This document shows positions 9,088-17,611 of a DNA stretch of 64,000 nucleotides, piece by piece (within the stretch, counting starts at the first letter, position 1; each line of letters starts with the position of its first letter). The position numbers and the translations under genes are program-made. Below the pieces are notes generated by a model. The model had not been told where the DNA came from. It ran no database searches and saw only the letters and a program-made list of their open reading frames with translations. Location of the stretch: the NCBI GenBank assembly GCA_016124855.1, contig WGMX01000006.1, positions 50,065-114,064 on the forward strand, in the 5' to 3' direction. Source of the stretch: Anaerolineaceae bacterium (GTDB lineage: Bacteria > Chloroflexota > Anaerolineae > Aggregatilineales > Phototrophicaceae).

Positions 9088-10074
9088 TTATCGCTTAAAG
9101 GTGGCGAACACCGGCGCATGGTCAGGATAGACCGAATCTTTCCGCCGTGTCGGGTTGTTAACGATACTGCCTGTATGGTCAACTCTGTTACCCACCTGCC
9201 AGCGCATATGAGCCAGTTCACGGTTGACGTAGATATGATCAATCAGCTCGCCGCGATCTTCAAAAACGCGCGAAAAGCGGCGGTACTCAGGCAAATATTC
9301 AACGAGGTTATATAAGCGCGTATCCTCATGTTTGTCGGGCGCTTTAAAAGCACCACCTGAGACACTTTCATATGTGCCATAGAGTGTTTCACCCACCACC
9401 GACCGCACCTCGTCATTCATATCCCCAACCAAAACCAACGGGTCTTTGTTATTTTCGATCAAGTTCAAGACATTGAAGCGAACAAAGGTTGCCTCTGCCG
9501 CCCGCCGGATGCTGGCTGCGCCCGTATAGAGTGCCCGTTCGCGCTCATCATTGGTATCGAAACGCGGCGCACCGCTGCCGATGGCAGGAAATGACAGCAG
9601 TTTTGATTTGAGATGCGCCGTAATGACGTGAACGTTAAAACCGGCTTCGGGTGTCACAGTCGCTTTCAAGGCGCTGCGCCCCATCTCCTTAATGTCATGA
9701 CCGCCAAAATCCGCCACCTTGAATGTATCGGGAAAAACCATCCACTGCTCGACATTATTCAGCGGAAAGCGCGAGATGAGTCCGCAGCGAATGGGATGGC
9801 TGGACGAACCGCTAAGCCCAAGCGCCGAATCAATATAACGATTGCCCAACCGCTGCTTGAGGTCATCGAAGGCTTGCGGCTCACCTATCTCTTGCAGCGC
9901 GATGACATCCGGCTGTTCGCCGTTGTTCAGCGCATTCAGGATGATGGTCGCAATGTTATCTAATTTCTGCTCGTAGATAGCTTGGCTGGAAGGACGTGTC
10001 TCCTTCGGGCCGGGGTTGGGCTTAAATGTAAATAGGTTTTCAACATTCCATGACAAGATACTAAACTGTGGCAT
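9088..10074 (-). CDS. Endonuclease/exonuclease/phosphatase (EEP) family protein
   Basis: 328 residues with the full set of EEP metal and catalytic motifs in order: LSWNVENLF (Asn near 10), LQEIGE (Glu near 62), HVITAHLKSK (His/Lys), VLVGDMNDE (Asp-x-Asn near 220), ELIDHIYV and DHAPVFATF at the C-terminus. The family includes DNase I, phosphodiesterases and inositol phosphatases that use Mg2+ to cleave phosphoesters. No signal peptide is present, so it is probably cytoplasmic; the substrate is unknown. AGGAG precedes the ATG by 7 nt. Confidence 0.88.
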   Translation of the reverse strand: MPQFSILSWNVENLFTFKPNPGPKETRPSSQAIYEQKLDNIATIILNALNNGEQPDVIALQEIGEPQAFDDLKQRLGNRYIDSALGLSGSSSHPIRCGLISRFPLNNVEQWMVFPDTFKVADFGGHDIKEMGRSALKATVTPEAGFNVHVITAHLKSKLLSFPAIGSGAPRFDTNDERERALYTGAASIRRAAEATFVRFNVLNLIENNKDPLVLVGDMNDEVRSVVGETLYGTYESVSGGAFKAPDKHEDTRLYNLVEYLPEYRRFSRVFEDRGELIDHIYVNRELAHMRWQVGNRVDHTGSIVNNPTRRKDSVYPDHAPVFATFKR

Positions 10075-10155
10075 GGTAGACTCCTAAAACAATTTTACCT
10101 TGCCCTTTATAGTAAACTATTTTATTTTAATTACAAACAGCCAACGCTTAACAAT

Positions 10156-10905
10156 CTAGCGCTTCTTTGCCGCGTATTCGTTGGCAAAGGTCGCCAGCAG
10201 ATAACGCTCATCCTCGGTCAAATCAGCCTTGAGCAGCAAATCGGGCCGCTGCTGCCACGTTCGGCGCAAGCCCTGTTCACGCCGCCATTTCGCCACTTTA
10301 GCGTGATCGCCTTCTTGCAAAACCTGCGGCACAGTCAATCCACGCCATTCCGGTGGACGGGTATAATGCGGACCTTCGAGGATGCCATCAGCGTGGCTAT
10401 CGGCGTCAGCCGCCCCTTCCGCCCCCAACACGCCGGGGATATGCCGGATGACCGCATCAATGATGACCATCGCCGGAAGTTCGCCGCCCGTCAACACAAA
10501 ATCGCCGATGCTAATTTCGTCGGTGATAATCAGTTCGCGCACACGGTCATCAATCCCTTCATAACGACCACACACCAAAATGATCTGTTCGTGCTGCGCC
10601 AGTTCTTTGGCGATGTCATGCGAAAAAACACGTCCCTGCGGGGTCATCATAATCACCGGTGTTCCGGCAGGCGCATCCACCAGAGCTGCCTCAACCGCTT
10701 TGGCGACCGGTTCGGCCTTCATAATCATGCCACCGCCGCCGCCATACGGAATATCGTCGGCTTTATGATGTTTATCGGTGGTGTAATCGCGAATATCATG
10801 CAAACGCAAATCCAGCAGATGATGGTCGCGGGCTTTCCATAACATGCTCTCGGTCATCGGGCCTTCAAACATCGCCGGAAACAAAGTCAAAACGTCAATA
10901 CGCAT
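10156..10905 (-). CDS. trmD: tRNA (guanine37-N1)-methyltransferase TrmD
   Basis: 249 residues, the normal TrmD length. It carries the SPOUT trefoil-knot elements: [15 protein letters not shown] at the N-terminus, [50 protein letters not shown] and [14 protein letters not shown]. TrmD places m1G at position 37 of tRNAs that read CNN codons and prevents +1 frameshifting. In many bacteria trmD sits with rpsP-rimM-rplS; here it stands alone between an EEP gene and an aminopeptidase gene, both on the same strand but separated by 80-95 bp gaps. Confidence 0.97.
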   Translation of the reverse strand: MRIDVLTLFPAMFEGPMTESMLWKARDHHLLDLRLHDIRDYTTDKHHKADDIPYGGGGGMIMKAEPVAKAVEAALVDAPAGTPVIMMTPQGRVFSHDIAKELAQHEQIILVCGRYEGIDDRVRELIITDEISIGDFVLTGGELPAMVIIDAVIRHIPGVLGAEGAADADSHADGILEGPHYTRPPEWRGLTVPQVLQEGDHAKVAKWRREQGLRRTWQQRPDLLLKADLTEDERYLLATFANEYAAKKR

Positions 10906-10944
10906 AGGGTGGTCATATCTAAATCAAATGGATCAAATAAGTTG

Positions 10945-10968
10945 GTAGGGGCGCACGGCTGTGCGCCC
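10945..10968. repeat. GTAGGG palindromic element, copy A
   Basis: GTAGGGGCGCAC, then loop GGCT, then GTGCGCCC: a perfect 8-bp stem (10949-10956 with 10961-10968). It begins 31 bp past the stop codon of the minus-strand aminopeptidase gene, so its RNA hairpin would be in that 3' untranslated region. Copies with different but still self-complementary cores occur at 15077, 28005, 39248, 61793 and 63850. Confidence 0.8.
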
Positions 10969-10999
10969 GATGCCATTTAGTGTATTCAATCATCCCGCC

Positions 11000-12679
11000 T
11001 TACGATAGACCTAGCTCAGTGATGGGCGGCATAGTCTGGTCATACAACCAGCGTTTGAAGAAATCCTTCAAATCCTGCTGGCTGATTTTCTCCGCTAGCG
11101 CAATAAAATCACCGGTCGTGACATTTTTGCTGGCATACTCGCTGGCATAAGTTTGCAGCACCTTGAAAAAGGTGTCGTCACCCAGCTTGATTCGCAAAGC
11201 TTGCAGCGCCAACCCGCCGCGCTGATAAACACTGTTGTCGAACATCATGCCGGAGTTTTGAATGTCGGCTGGGCCGTGTTGATTTTCCGCCACCAGCGAT
11301 TCGGCATTTGACGGCAGCGTTTCGCCGGTGATGATGGCGTTGAACCGGTAAAAGTCAAACGTCTTGAAGGTCAGTTCACCCTTCACCGGAATCATATCAA
11401 TCAGGTTCGCCAACTCCCGAACCGATGTGCCGCTCGCCGGAAGTTGGGCGATGACCTTATCAATATCCGCCTTATCCGCCGCTGAGTCCAACAGCAGATG
11501 CAGCAGTTGACCAATTTTATCCGATGACAGAACAACGTCCGGAAGCTGCCCCGAAGCAAGCTGACCGATTAACTCGGCTTTGGTGAAATGATAAATCCCT
11601 GACAAGCCGTCGTAGCGTTCACGAACCGTCTTTTGCAGCGCGTCTTGCCCCCGATCATGTTCCGTCCACAGCAGTTCCGCGAAAGTGGCAAAGCCTTCAT
11701 TCAACCAGATTTGATCCCACGAAGCGACGCTCAAACTGTCACCAAACCATTGATGCGTCAGTTCATGAACCACCACCAACTCCGATGCGTCGAGGCCATA
11801 AACCGGTCGCGTTTGCGTTTCCAGCGCAATGCCCAGTTCGCGGTTAGCCACAATCGCCCCCGAAACATCAAATGGATAAGGGCCGAATTTTTCACTCAAG
11901 AAGGTGAGGATTTCCGGCTGGCGGGTGAAAGCCTTAGCGGGATCTGTAAAATCCGTCGGGAAGTAATTGATAATCGGCAGATTGTCGGGGCCGGTTTGGG
12001 TCGTGGTCTTAAATTTGCCGATGTTGACCGTCGCCAGATAGGTCGCCATCGGTTTACTAATCGTAAACTTATAAGTGACGCTGTTCTCATTTTCGAACGG
12101 TTTGCCCGGCATCCCATTCGCCGCGACTTGAAAATCTTTCGGCACCGTGATTTCATAGGTAAACAGCGCTTTGTCGCTTGGATGGTCATTGGAAGGGAAC
12201 CAACCCTGCGCGCCCACTGGCTCGGAAAGCACGATGACCATATCTTTCGCCGCATACCAACCGCTGGTGATGCTGTTGGGAACTTGTCCGGGAACACCCT
12301 TATAGGCCACTACTGTCTCGAAGGTTTTGCCTTTGGCAACGGCGGCGTTCACCGTCAGTTCAGTGTCTTTGCGGGTGAAGGTCGTATCTTTGCCATCGAC
12401 CGTCAGCTTGATTATGTCAAAGCCCACGAAATCCAGATTAAAGGTGCTCAAATCCTGCGTGGCGACACTATTAATGGTGGTCTGGGCATCAATCGCGCCG
12501 GTTACGTTATCCCACATAATTTGCAGATCATACTGCTGCACATCATAACCGCCGTTGCCGCTCTGAGGAAACAACTTATCGCCAACGCCGTCCGCGCCGG
12601 GTTTGGCATCTTGGGCGCTCATCAATCCAATGGTCAGTGTAAACACGCACATCAATATCAATAAACCGCGTTTCGCCAT
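11000..12679 (-). CDS. Secreted M1-family zinc aminopeptidase
   Basis: 559 residues with a signal peptide (GLLILMCVFTLTIGLMSAQ). The gluzincin site HELTHQWFGDS lies near residue 304, followed by the third ligand in WLNEGFATFAELLW, and the transition-state tyrosine is probably in SVYQRGGLAL. A GAMEN-like substrate segment appears as NRELGIALETQTRP. The N-terminal 200 residues are the M1 beta-saddle domain. The protein lacks the large C-terminal helical domain of PepN, as in many short secreted M1 enzymes. It probably trims peptides outside the cell. GGAGG precedes the ATG by 4 nt. A palindromic repeat follows the stop codon. Confidence 0.92.
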   Translation of the reverse strand: MAKRGLLILMCVFTLTIGLMSAQDAKPGADGVGDKLFPQSGNGGYDVQQYDLQIMWDNVTGAIDAQTTINSVATQDLSTFNLDFVGFDIIKLTVDGKDTTFTRKDTELTVNAAVAKGKTFETVVAYKGVPGQVPNSITSGWYAAKDMVIVLSEPVGAQGWFPSNDHPSDKALFTYEITVPKDFQVAANGMPGKPFENENSVTYKFTISKPMATYLATVNIGKFKTTTQTGPDNLPIINYFPTDFTDPAKAFTRQPEILTFLSEKFGPYPFDVSGAIVANRELGIALETQTRPVYGLDASELVVVHELTHQWFGDSLSVASWDQIWLNEGFATFAELLWTEHDRGQDALQKTVRERYDGLSGIYHFTKAELIGQLASGQLPDVVLSSDKIGQLLHLLLDSAADKADIDKVIAQLPASGTSVRELANLIDMIPVKGELTFKTFDFYRFNAIITGETLPSNAESLVAENQHGPADIQNSGMMFDNSVYQRGGLALQALRIKLGDDTFFKVLQTYASEYASKNVTTGDFIALAEKISQQDLKDFFKRWLYDQTMPPITELGLS

Positions 12680-12799
12680 ATCGCCTCCAGTAAAAATGCA
12701 GCTAACCGAAGTGGTTCGTAATGAGTCATTATACGGTGGACGGGGAAATTAGGTTTGAGAGACTCGCCATTTGCTCATATCCGGTCAAGCTGTGGTCGC

Positions 12800-12805
12800 T
12801 ATAAT
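12800..12805 (+). promoter_or_regulatory. Candidate -10 box upstream of the methyltransferase gene
   Basis: A perfect TATAAT lies 36 bp before the methyltransferase ATG, in the divergent gap between the aminopeptidase and methyltransferase genes. No good -35 hexamer is visible at 16-18 bp, so this is only a candidate. Confidence 0.35.
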
Positions 12806-12840
12806 AACACTTGCATTTTCACACATCAGGAGAAATTACC

Positions 12841-13656
12841 ATGACCAGCAGCCCGGAATATCTATTAGCAGGCGGAAAAGCCGAATTAGACCGGTTGACC
12901 GTCCAAGCGCGCGTTTGGGAGCCGGATACCAACCGTATGCTGGACGAAATTGGCCTTCAAGCCGGAGCCAATTGCGTTGATCTGGGCTGCGGTGCAATCG
13001 GCGTATTGGCAAGCCTGAGGGGCAAGGTCGGAGCGCAGGGTCATGTTGTCGGTGTTGATTTAGACCCTAAATTACTCGGCGCCGCTAAAAATTTCCTTGA
13101 AGAACGCGGTATATATGATGTGGAACTCATCGTGGGTGATGCCTACCATACCAACCTGCCTGATAACACCTTCGACCTGACTCATGTCCGTTTCCTCTTT
13201 TCACCGGTTGGTCATGACGACCAACTGCTTAGTGAAATGATCCGTTTGACCAAACCGGGCGGTATCATCGTCATTCAAGAATCGGACAGCTCCTCGTGGA
13301 ACTGCTTACCGGTTCCGGCCTCATGGCCTGCTCTCAAAAACGCCCTTTTGCAGGCATTCAAGCTGGGCGGTGGAGATTTCGATGCCGGACATCGCATGTT
13401 CGGAATGCTGCGAAAAGCGGGTTTAGAAGATGTTCACATTCACGCTTCCCTCATCGCTCTACAGGATCAACATCCCTATATGCGCTCGGCGCTGCAATTC
13501 ACATCCTCGCTGCGGGAACGTATCCTAAAAAATAATATCCTCAGTGAAGATGAGTTGAATCGCGCTTATGCCGATTATGAACAGGCTATTGCCAAACCCG
13601 AAACAACCGTGACATCATTTACCATAAACCAAGTTTGGGGTCGTAAACCGGAATAA
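12841..13656 (+). CDS. SAM-dependent class I methyltransferase
   Basis: 271 residues from the ATG at 12841, which has AGGAGA 7 nt upstream; the longer open frame from 12811 has no ribosome site. Motif I is VDLGCGAIGVLASL near residue 38, followed by VVGVDLD (acidic residue that binds the SAM ribose), VGDAYHTNLPDNTFDLTHVRFLF and LTKPGGIIVIQE. This is a UbiE/COQ5-like methyltransferase fold. The acceptor is unknown. The nitroreductase-like gene begins 13 bp downstream, so the two are probably co-transcribed. Confidence 0.88.
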   Translation: MTSSPEYLLAGGKAELDRLTVQARVWEPDTNRMLDEIGLQAGANCVDLGCGAIGVLASLRGKVGAQGHVVGVDLDPKLLGAAKNFLEERGIYDVELIVGDAYHTNLPDNTFDLTHVRFLFSPVGHDDQLLSEMIRLTKPGGIIVIQESDSSSWNCLPVPASWPALKNALLQAFKLGGGDFDAGHRMFGMLRKAGLEDVHIHASLIALQDQHPYMRSALQFTSSLRERILKNNILSEDELNRAYADYEQAIAKPETTVTSFTINQVWGRKPE

Positions 13657-13669
13657 ATTGGCAGAACAG

Positions 13670-14356
13670 ATGAACACACCTTACACTTTTCACCCGCTGG
13701 CCTTTGATCGCTTGTCCGAAGCCGAGCAGCTTGAACAGTCGCGCCACTTCCTCGATACCATGCGGAAGCGCCGCACCGTCCGTGATTATTCGACTGAACC
13801 TGTCCCGTTTGAGTTGATCGCCAATGCCATCGCCACCGCCGGAACCGCCCCCTCCGGCGCGAACCAGCAGCCTTGGACATTTGTGGTCGTCAGCAATCCC
13901 GACATCAAGCATCAGATTCGCATGGCAGCGGAGGAAGAAGAAAAGATCAGTTACGAAAGCCGCATGAGTGCCGAGTGGTTAGCCGCTTTAGCCCCACTCG
14001 GCACCGATTGGCACAAACCCCATTTGGAGGACGCGCCTTATCTCATCGTCGTTTTCCGCCAAGCCTATGGCATCGGCACTGATCCCGCAACCGGTGAGGA
14101 AACCAAGATCAAGCATTACTACACTGAAGAATCGGTGGGCATCGCGGTCGGATTGCTGCTGGCAAGTTTGCACCAAGCCGGACTCGCCACTTTGACTCAT
14201 ACGCCCAATCCGATGGGCTTTTTGAGCAGCATCTTGCAGCGCCCACCCAACGAACGCGCTTATGTCGTCATTCCGGTGGGCTATCCCGCTGCCGATGCTC
14301 AAGTCCCCGTCATCACCAAAAAGCCGCTTGATGAAATTATGGTGCGCTTTGAGTGA
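13670..14356 (+). CDS. Nitroreductase-fold flavoprotein of the iodotyrosine deiodinase group
   Basis: 228 residues from the ATG at 13670 (a TTG four codons earlier is possible). FMN-binding elements are RKRRTVRDYS near 32-41, TAPSGANQQPW at 59-69 and LPVGYP-like VIPVGYP near the end. The active-site lid of iodotyrosine deiodinase (human Glu157, Tyr161, Lys182) is matched with the same spacing by E91, Y95 and K116 in EEEEKISY and GTDWHK. The family reductively removes halogen from halotyrosines, or reduces related phenols, using FMN. Substrate specificity here is inferred, not shown. The gene follows a methyltransferase gene closely. Confidence 0.87.
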   Translation: MNTPYTFHPLAFDRLSEAEQLEQSRHFLDTMRKRRTVRDYSTEPVPFELIANAIATAGTAPSGANQQPWTFVVVSNPDIKHQIRMAAEEEEKISYESRMSAEWLAALAPLGTDWHKPHLEDAPYLIVVFRQAYGIGTDPATGEETKIKHYYTEESVGIAVGLLLASLHQAGLATLTHTPNPMGFLSSILQRPPNERAYVVIPVGYPAADAQVPVITKKPLDEIMVRFE

Positions 14357-14393
14357 CACTCATATCAGTCAAGTCAGTCACAAAATTTAGATT

Positions 14394-14741
14394 TCAAGAA
14401 CCACGATACTTCTCGCTCAGCTTCTCTAATTCATCAAGGAATTTTTCGGAAGTCCAATTCTGATATTCAGTAATTGATATAAGTGGCACATAGAAAAATT
14501 TCACCTCATATCCACCGAGCCACAGATACATCATATCGCTTTGTAATTGCTCAAGATCAACTTCCAAGCCCAACCAATTGTCTTCCCCTTGTTCTGGATT
14601 AATATATTGAGAACAAAAAACACGTATTTGATAAGCAAGATTAATTTTATGATACTCGCAATACGGGTTTTCATCCGTATAAGGTCTTCCTCGAAAGTAT
14701 TTACAATGTACACAATCAGGCGTTAATCCACCATTTGGCAT
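14394..14741 (-). CDS. Small hypothetical protein with Cys/His cluster
   Basis: 115 residues from the ATG at 14741, which has GAGGA 9 nt upstream; a TTG six codons earlier is less likely. The N-terminal 40 residues carry C-x2-C (DCVHCKYF), then C-x2-H (YCEYHK) and a further Cys (RVFCSQY), a plausible zinc or metal site. The C-terminal half is rich in aromatic and acidic residues and ends with a helix (KFLDELEKLSEKY). I do not recognise the family. The gene is clearly more AT-rich than its neighbours and stands next to a repeat-rich gap, which suggests recent acquisition. Confidence 0.6.
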   Translation of the reverse strand: MPNGGLTPDCVHCKYFRGRPYTDENPYCEYHKINLAYQIRVFCSQYINPEQGEDNWLGLEVDLEQLQSDMMYLWLGGYEVKFFYVPLISITEYQNWTSEKFLDELEKLSEKYRGS

Positions 14742-14879
14742 AACCCAAAATCCTCGCAAATAATTATCAGTGATAAAGACTATATCAAGTAAAGCATTTA
14801 TAGCATAGCTAATTCATCGGCAAGATTAAATCATAATGCTTTTATACGTTTGCCGACTTCGAGATATTCTGAATCGATC

Positions 14880-14907
14880 TCGGTACTCTGTACTCGTAAC
14901 TCGGTAC
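14880..14907. repeat. Intergenic heptanucleotide repeat array
   Basis: Four 7-bp units TCGGTAC, TCTGTAC, TCGTAAC and TCGGTAC. The unit is the reverse complement register of GTACCGA seen in the GT39 gene at 3750-3819, so both belong to the same short tandem repeat class. Confidence 0.75.
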
Positions 14908-15076
14908 TATAAACTTGGTTTACTTTCGGTTAACCCGACAAACCCTTTACCAACCACCGCCCAACCCGCTTAACAAGTCTGCTCTCTCAAACCGGTTAGT
15001 GCCAAACCTCGCAAACAGTTACCAAATGTTCTTCCAAAAGGTAACCCGTTGCTCACACACTTGGTGTATGATTTTC

Positions 15077-15103
15077 GTAGGGACGGGCGGGATACATCCC
15101 GTC
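15077..15103. repeat. GTAGGG palindromic element, copy E
   Basis: GTAGGGACGGG followed by CCCGTC: the stem GACGGG (15082-15087) pairs with CCCGTC (15098-15103) around a 10-nt loop. It begins with the same GTAGGG as copies A, C, D and F and lies in the non-coding gap downstream of the minus-strand TlpA-NHL gene. Confidence 0.65.
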
Positions 15104-15168
15104 TGGCATCTTAACAACGCTAATACCTTGATTGATCAGAGCGCTTCAGCGCCCTTTGTTTATTCAGG

Positions 15169-15186
15169 CAGGGGTTTGAACCCCTG
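15169..15186. repeat. CAGGGG-TTTGAA-CCCCTG hairpin
   Basis: An 18-bp near-perfect palindrome, CAGGGGTTTGAACCCCTG. It is preceded at 15139-15153 by a second short palindrome-like piece, AGAGCGCTTCAGCGC. Together with the GTAGGG element 70 bp upstream this makes a mosaic of palindromic repeats. Confidence 0.65.
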
Positions 15187-15538
15187 ACGGCGCTTGGCAA
15201 ACTCGACAAACCCCATCTGCCGAATTTGCCGCTTTCGCTGCCGCTTGTCGTGCCGCATATTTCGCTGATTGTCGCTCCGCCATCAACAGCTCTTTGTACG
15301 GATTGGCCGCTGGCAAATCCCCGGTTGGCGACTAAAAACGATAAACTTCACTGGGAAAATGAAGAAATTGAAGAAAATTGCGAATCCTCGGCACTTCACT
15401 CTCTCAAATCCGCCGTCAAAAATCGTTGTAACAACAGCATCAACTGCATCATTTGCATTTTCCGACCGAAGGGAGTCCTTTAGTGCGAATCAAAAAGCGG
15501 CGAACTCACGCCCACCGCTTCTTTCTATCGACTTCTCG

Positions 15539-17611
15539 CTATCCCGTAATCGTCCCTGTCTGTACCTGCGGCGGAGTAATCACCCGCTCGGCTTTCAAGT
15601 CGGATGTCGTCCCATCCGCCGAAACCGTAACCGGAATGTTCACTGTCACGCGGTCGATGAAGCACAGACTTTCCTTGACCGCTTCGCAGTAGTAAATCGT
15701 CAGGTCGCCTTTCACGTTGGCCTTGCCTTCACTCAGCGTCACCGGAACACTCAACGGTAAGCTCGGCGCAACCATGCTCTGGGTCTTATCGGCATCCGCA
15801 AACGTCACCGCCGCGTTATCCGACGACCACTCGGCTAAAAAGGGGGCTGTCCCATTGAGTTTATAACCATCCGGTAAAGCGAGGTTCAGCATAATTTGAC
15901 CGCTTCCAGCCTTCACCGTTTGGGCATCCACTGTGATACTCGCGCCAGCCGCCGCGTTGCTGCCGACTACCGTCACCGTGTCCGCGATTTGCAGCACTGC
16001 AGGATTGGGGAAGTTCACCGTGCTAACCGTCCCCGCCTTCACATCAATCACACGGATGGCATCGTTATTGGTATCAGCCACATACAATTTACCCGCGTTG
16101 TAAGCCAGCCCGCCCGGTTCGTCAAACTGCGCCTCGGATACCTTTCCATCACGGAAGCCGCCTGTGCCACCCAACCCGAACAGTGTTGTAAGTCGTTTGG
16201 TCGTCATATCCAGCAGCTTGACCTTGCTGTTATAGGTATCCGCCACAAAGATGCTGCCGTCGTCAGCCGGTGTCAGCGCTAAGGTATGCTGCAAGCGCGA
16301 TTTGGTCAGCCCACCATCTACATCACCGAAGTCAAACAGGTTGTCATCGGGTGTTCCAGCTAACGTACTCACCCGATTGGTATCGAAGCTGGCAGCCCGT
16401 ACCGTACTCGATTCAGCGTCCGAGAAATACAATACGTTGTCTTTCCAGAATAAGCCGCTGGGCTGCGCCAGAGTCGCCTGAAGGAAATCACCATCCGCGT
16501 GACCCTCGGCACCCGAACCGACGATTGGCCCGACCGAGTTCACATCCAACGACAGCACCCAAATCTGATGAACGCCCGCCATCGCGATATACAGATTGTT
16601 TTTATCACCCACCGTAATATCCCACGGGCTGCTGAGATCGGTTTTCAGTGGCAAACCAGAACTGCGGTCATAGCCCTGCTTACCTGTACCGGCTATCGTT
16701 GTCACCGTCTTTTTAGTCAGGTCAACCGCGCGGATGGCATGATTTTCGGTATCCGCAACGTAGAGGAGATCACCCTTAAGCACCATCCCCTGCGGTTTAC
16801 TGAAAGTCGCCTCGCTGTAACCGCCATCTTTCAATCCGGCTGCGCCTGTACCGATCACATCTTGGACTTCGTAGGTATCAAGGTTAGCAATCACCAAACG
16901 GTTGTGGCTGCTATCGGCGATAAATAAGCGTTTGCCTGCTGCATCGACCGTCACTTTACCGGGGAAAGCCAGCGCAGATGGTGGTTGAGCATCAGCTTCG
17001 AGCTTAATTGGCAGTGGTTCACGCTTGATCTCCCCCAACTTATCAAATTGGGCGATCATCCCACCGATCACTTCGTTGAAAGCATCCTCTGGAATTTCAC
17101 CCGCCTGCACCGCCAGCATATTCCCGCGCGGATCAATCACCACAAAGGTCGGCCACGCGTTCACTCCATATGGAGAGTAAGCACCCCAAACCTTGAAATC
17201 TTTGTCGTTAATCACCGGATGCTTGAGGCCGTAACGCTCGATCACCTGCCGGATATTGCTGGTGTCGCCTTCATTGGCGAACTTCGCTGAATGTACCCCG
17301 ATAATCGCCAGCGCATTACCGAATTTCTCCTCCAAGTGGTTGAGGATCGGCATCATGTGCATACAATTGATGCAGCCATACGTCCAAAAGTCGAGCAGCA
17401 CCACCTTGCCCTTAAGTTGGTCAAGCGTCAGCGGCGCGGCGACGTTCAGCCAATCCACACCTGTCGGAATGGCAGGCGCGGGATACTTGGGATCACCAAT
17501 ATATGACGGTTCTTGGGTAGCATCTTGGGCGTGTATCACCGAACCGCTGATCAACAACATGCTAAGAACTGTAAAAATGAGACCTATTCCAAGAAATCGT
17601 TTGATTTTCAT
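15539..17611 (-). CDS. Secreted thioredoxin-like / NHL-repeat protein (NHLRC2-like)
   Basis: 690 residues. A signal peptide ends near residue 28 (VIHAQD). Residues about 55-190 form a TlpA-like thioredoxin domain with the redox motif C80-I-N-C83 in LLDFWTYGCINCMH. Residues about 205-520 hold NHL beta-propeller repeats (LFIADSSHNRLVIANL, LYVADTENHAIRAVDL, IFVADTYNSKVKLLD, LYVADTNNDAIRVIDV). A beta-rich C-terminal domain with two Cys (YYCEAVKESLCF) follows. Order and motifs match animal NHLRC2 and bacterial relatives. It probably acts in the extracytoplasmic space in thiol chemistry coupled to ligand binding; the substrate is unknown. It is transcribed alone. Confidence 0.9.
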   Translation of the reverse strand: MKIKRFLGIGLIFTVLSMLLISGSVIHAQDATQEPSYIGDPKYPAPAIPTGVDWLNVAAPLTLDQLKGKVVLLDFWTYGCINCMHMMPILNHLEEKFGNALAIIGVHSAKFANEGDTSNIRQVIERYGLKHPVINDKDFKVWGAYSPYGVNAWPTFVVIDPRGNMLAVQAGEIPEDAFNEVIGGMIAQFDKLGEIKREPLPIKLEADAQPPSALAFPGKVTVDAAGKRLFIADSSHNRLVIANLDTYEVQDVIGTGAAGLKDGGYSEATFSKPQGMVLKGDLLYVADTENHAIRAVDLTKKTVTTIAGTGKQGYDRSSGLPLKTDLSSPWDITVGDKNNLYIAMAGVHQIWVLSLDVNSVGPIVGSGAEGHADGDFLQATLAQPSGLFWKDNVLYFSDAESSTVRAASFDTNRVSTLAGTPDDNLFDFGDVDGGLTKSRLQHTLALTPADDGSIFVADTYNSKVKLLDMTTKRLTTLFGLGGTGGFRDGKVSEAQFDEPGGLAYNAGKLYVADTNNDAIRVIDVKAGTVSTVNFPNPAVLQIADTVTVVGSNAAAGASITVDAQTVKAGSGQIMLNLALPDGYKLNGTAPFLAEWSSDNAAVTFADADKTQSMVAPSLPLSVPVTLSEGKANVKGDLTIYYCEAVKESLCFIDRVTVNIPVTVSADGTTSDLKAERVITPPQVQTGTITG

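Larger units (their letters stand above)
14742..15538. other. Non-coding, repeat-rich gap of about 800 bp
   Basis: No convincing gene is present: plus-strand frames at 14915-15187, 15226-15483 and 15269-15760 lack ribosome sites and recognisable motifs, and the last runs into the antisense of the TlpA-NHL gene. The gap holds a heptamer array (14880-14907), a GTAGGG palindrome (15077-15103) and a GGGG-TTTGAA-CCCC hairpin (15169-15186). A minus-strand stretch around 15185-15330 reads as a short alanine-rich peptide and could be a gene remnant. Confidence 0.6.

Noticed and set aside
11633..12664. 343-residue open frame on the plus strand opposite the M1 aminopeptidase
   Set aside because: The other strand encodes a complete enzyme with active-site motifs; this frame is rich in His, Arg and Ile with no recognisable domain.
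15226..15760. Plus-strand open frames in and after the repeat-rich gap
   Set aside because: No ribosome site or motif; one runs antisense into the TlpA-NHL gene.
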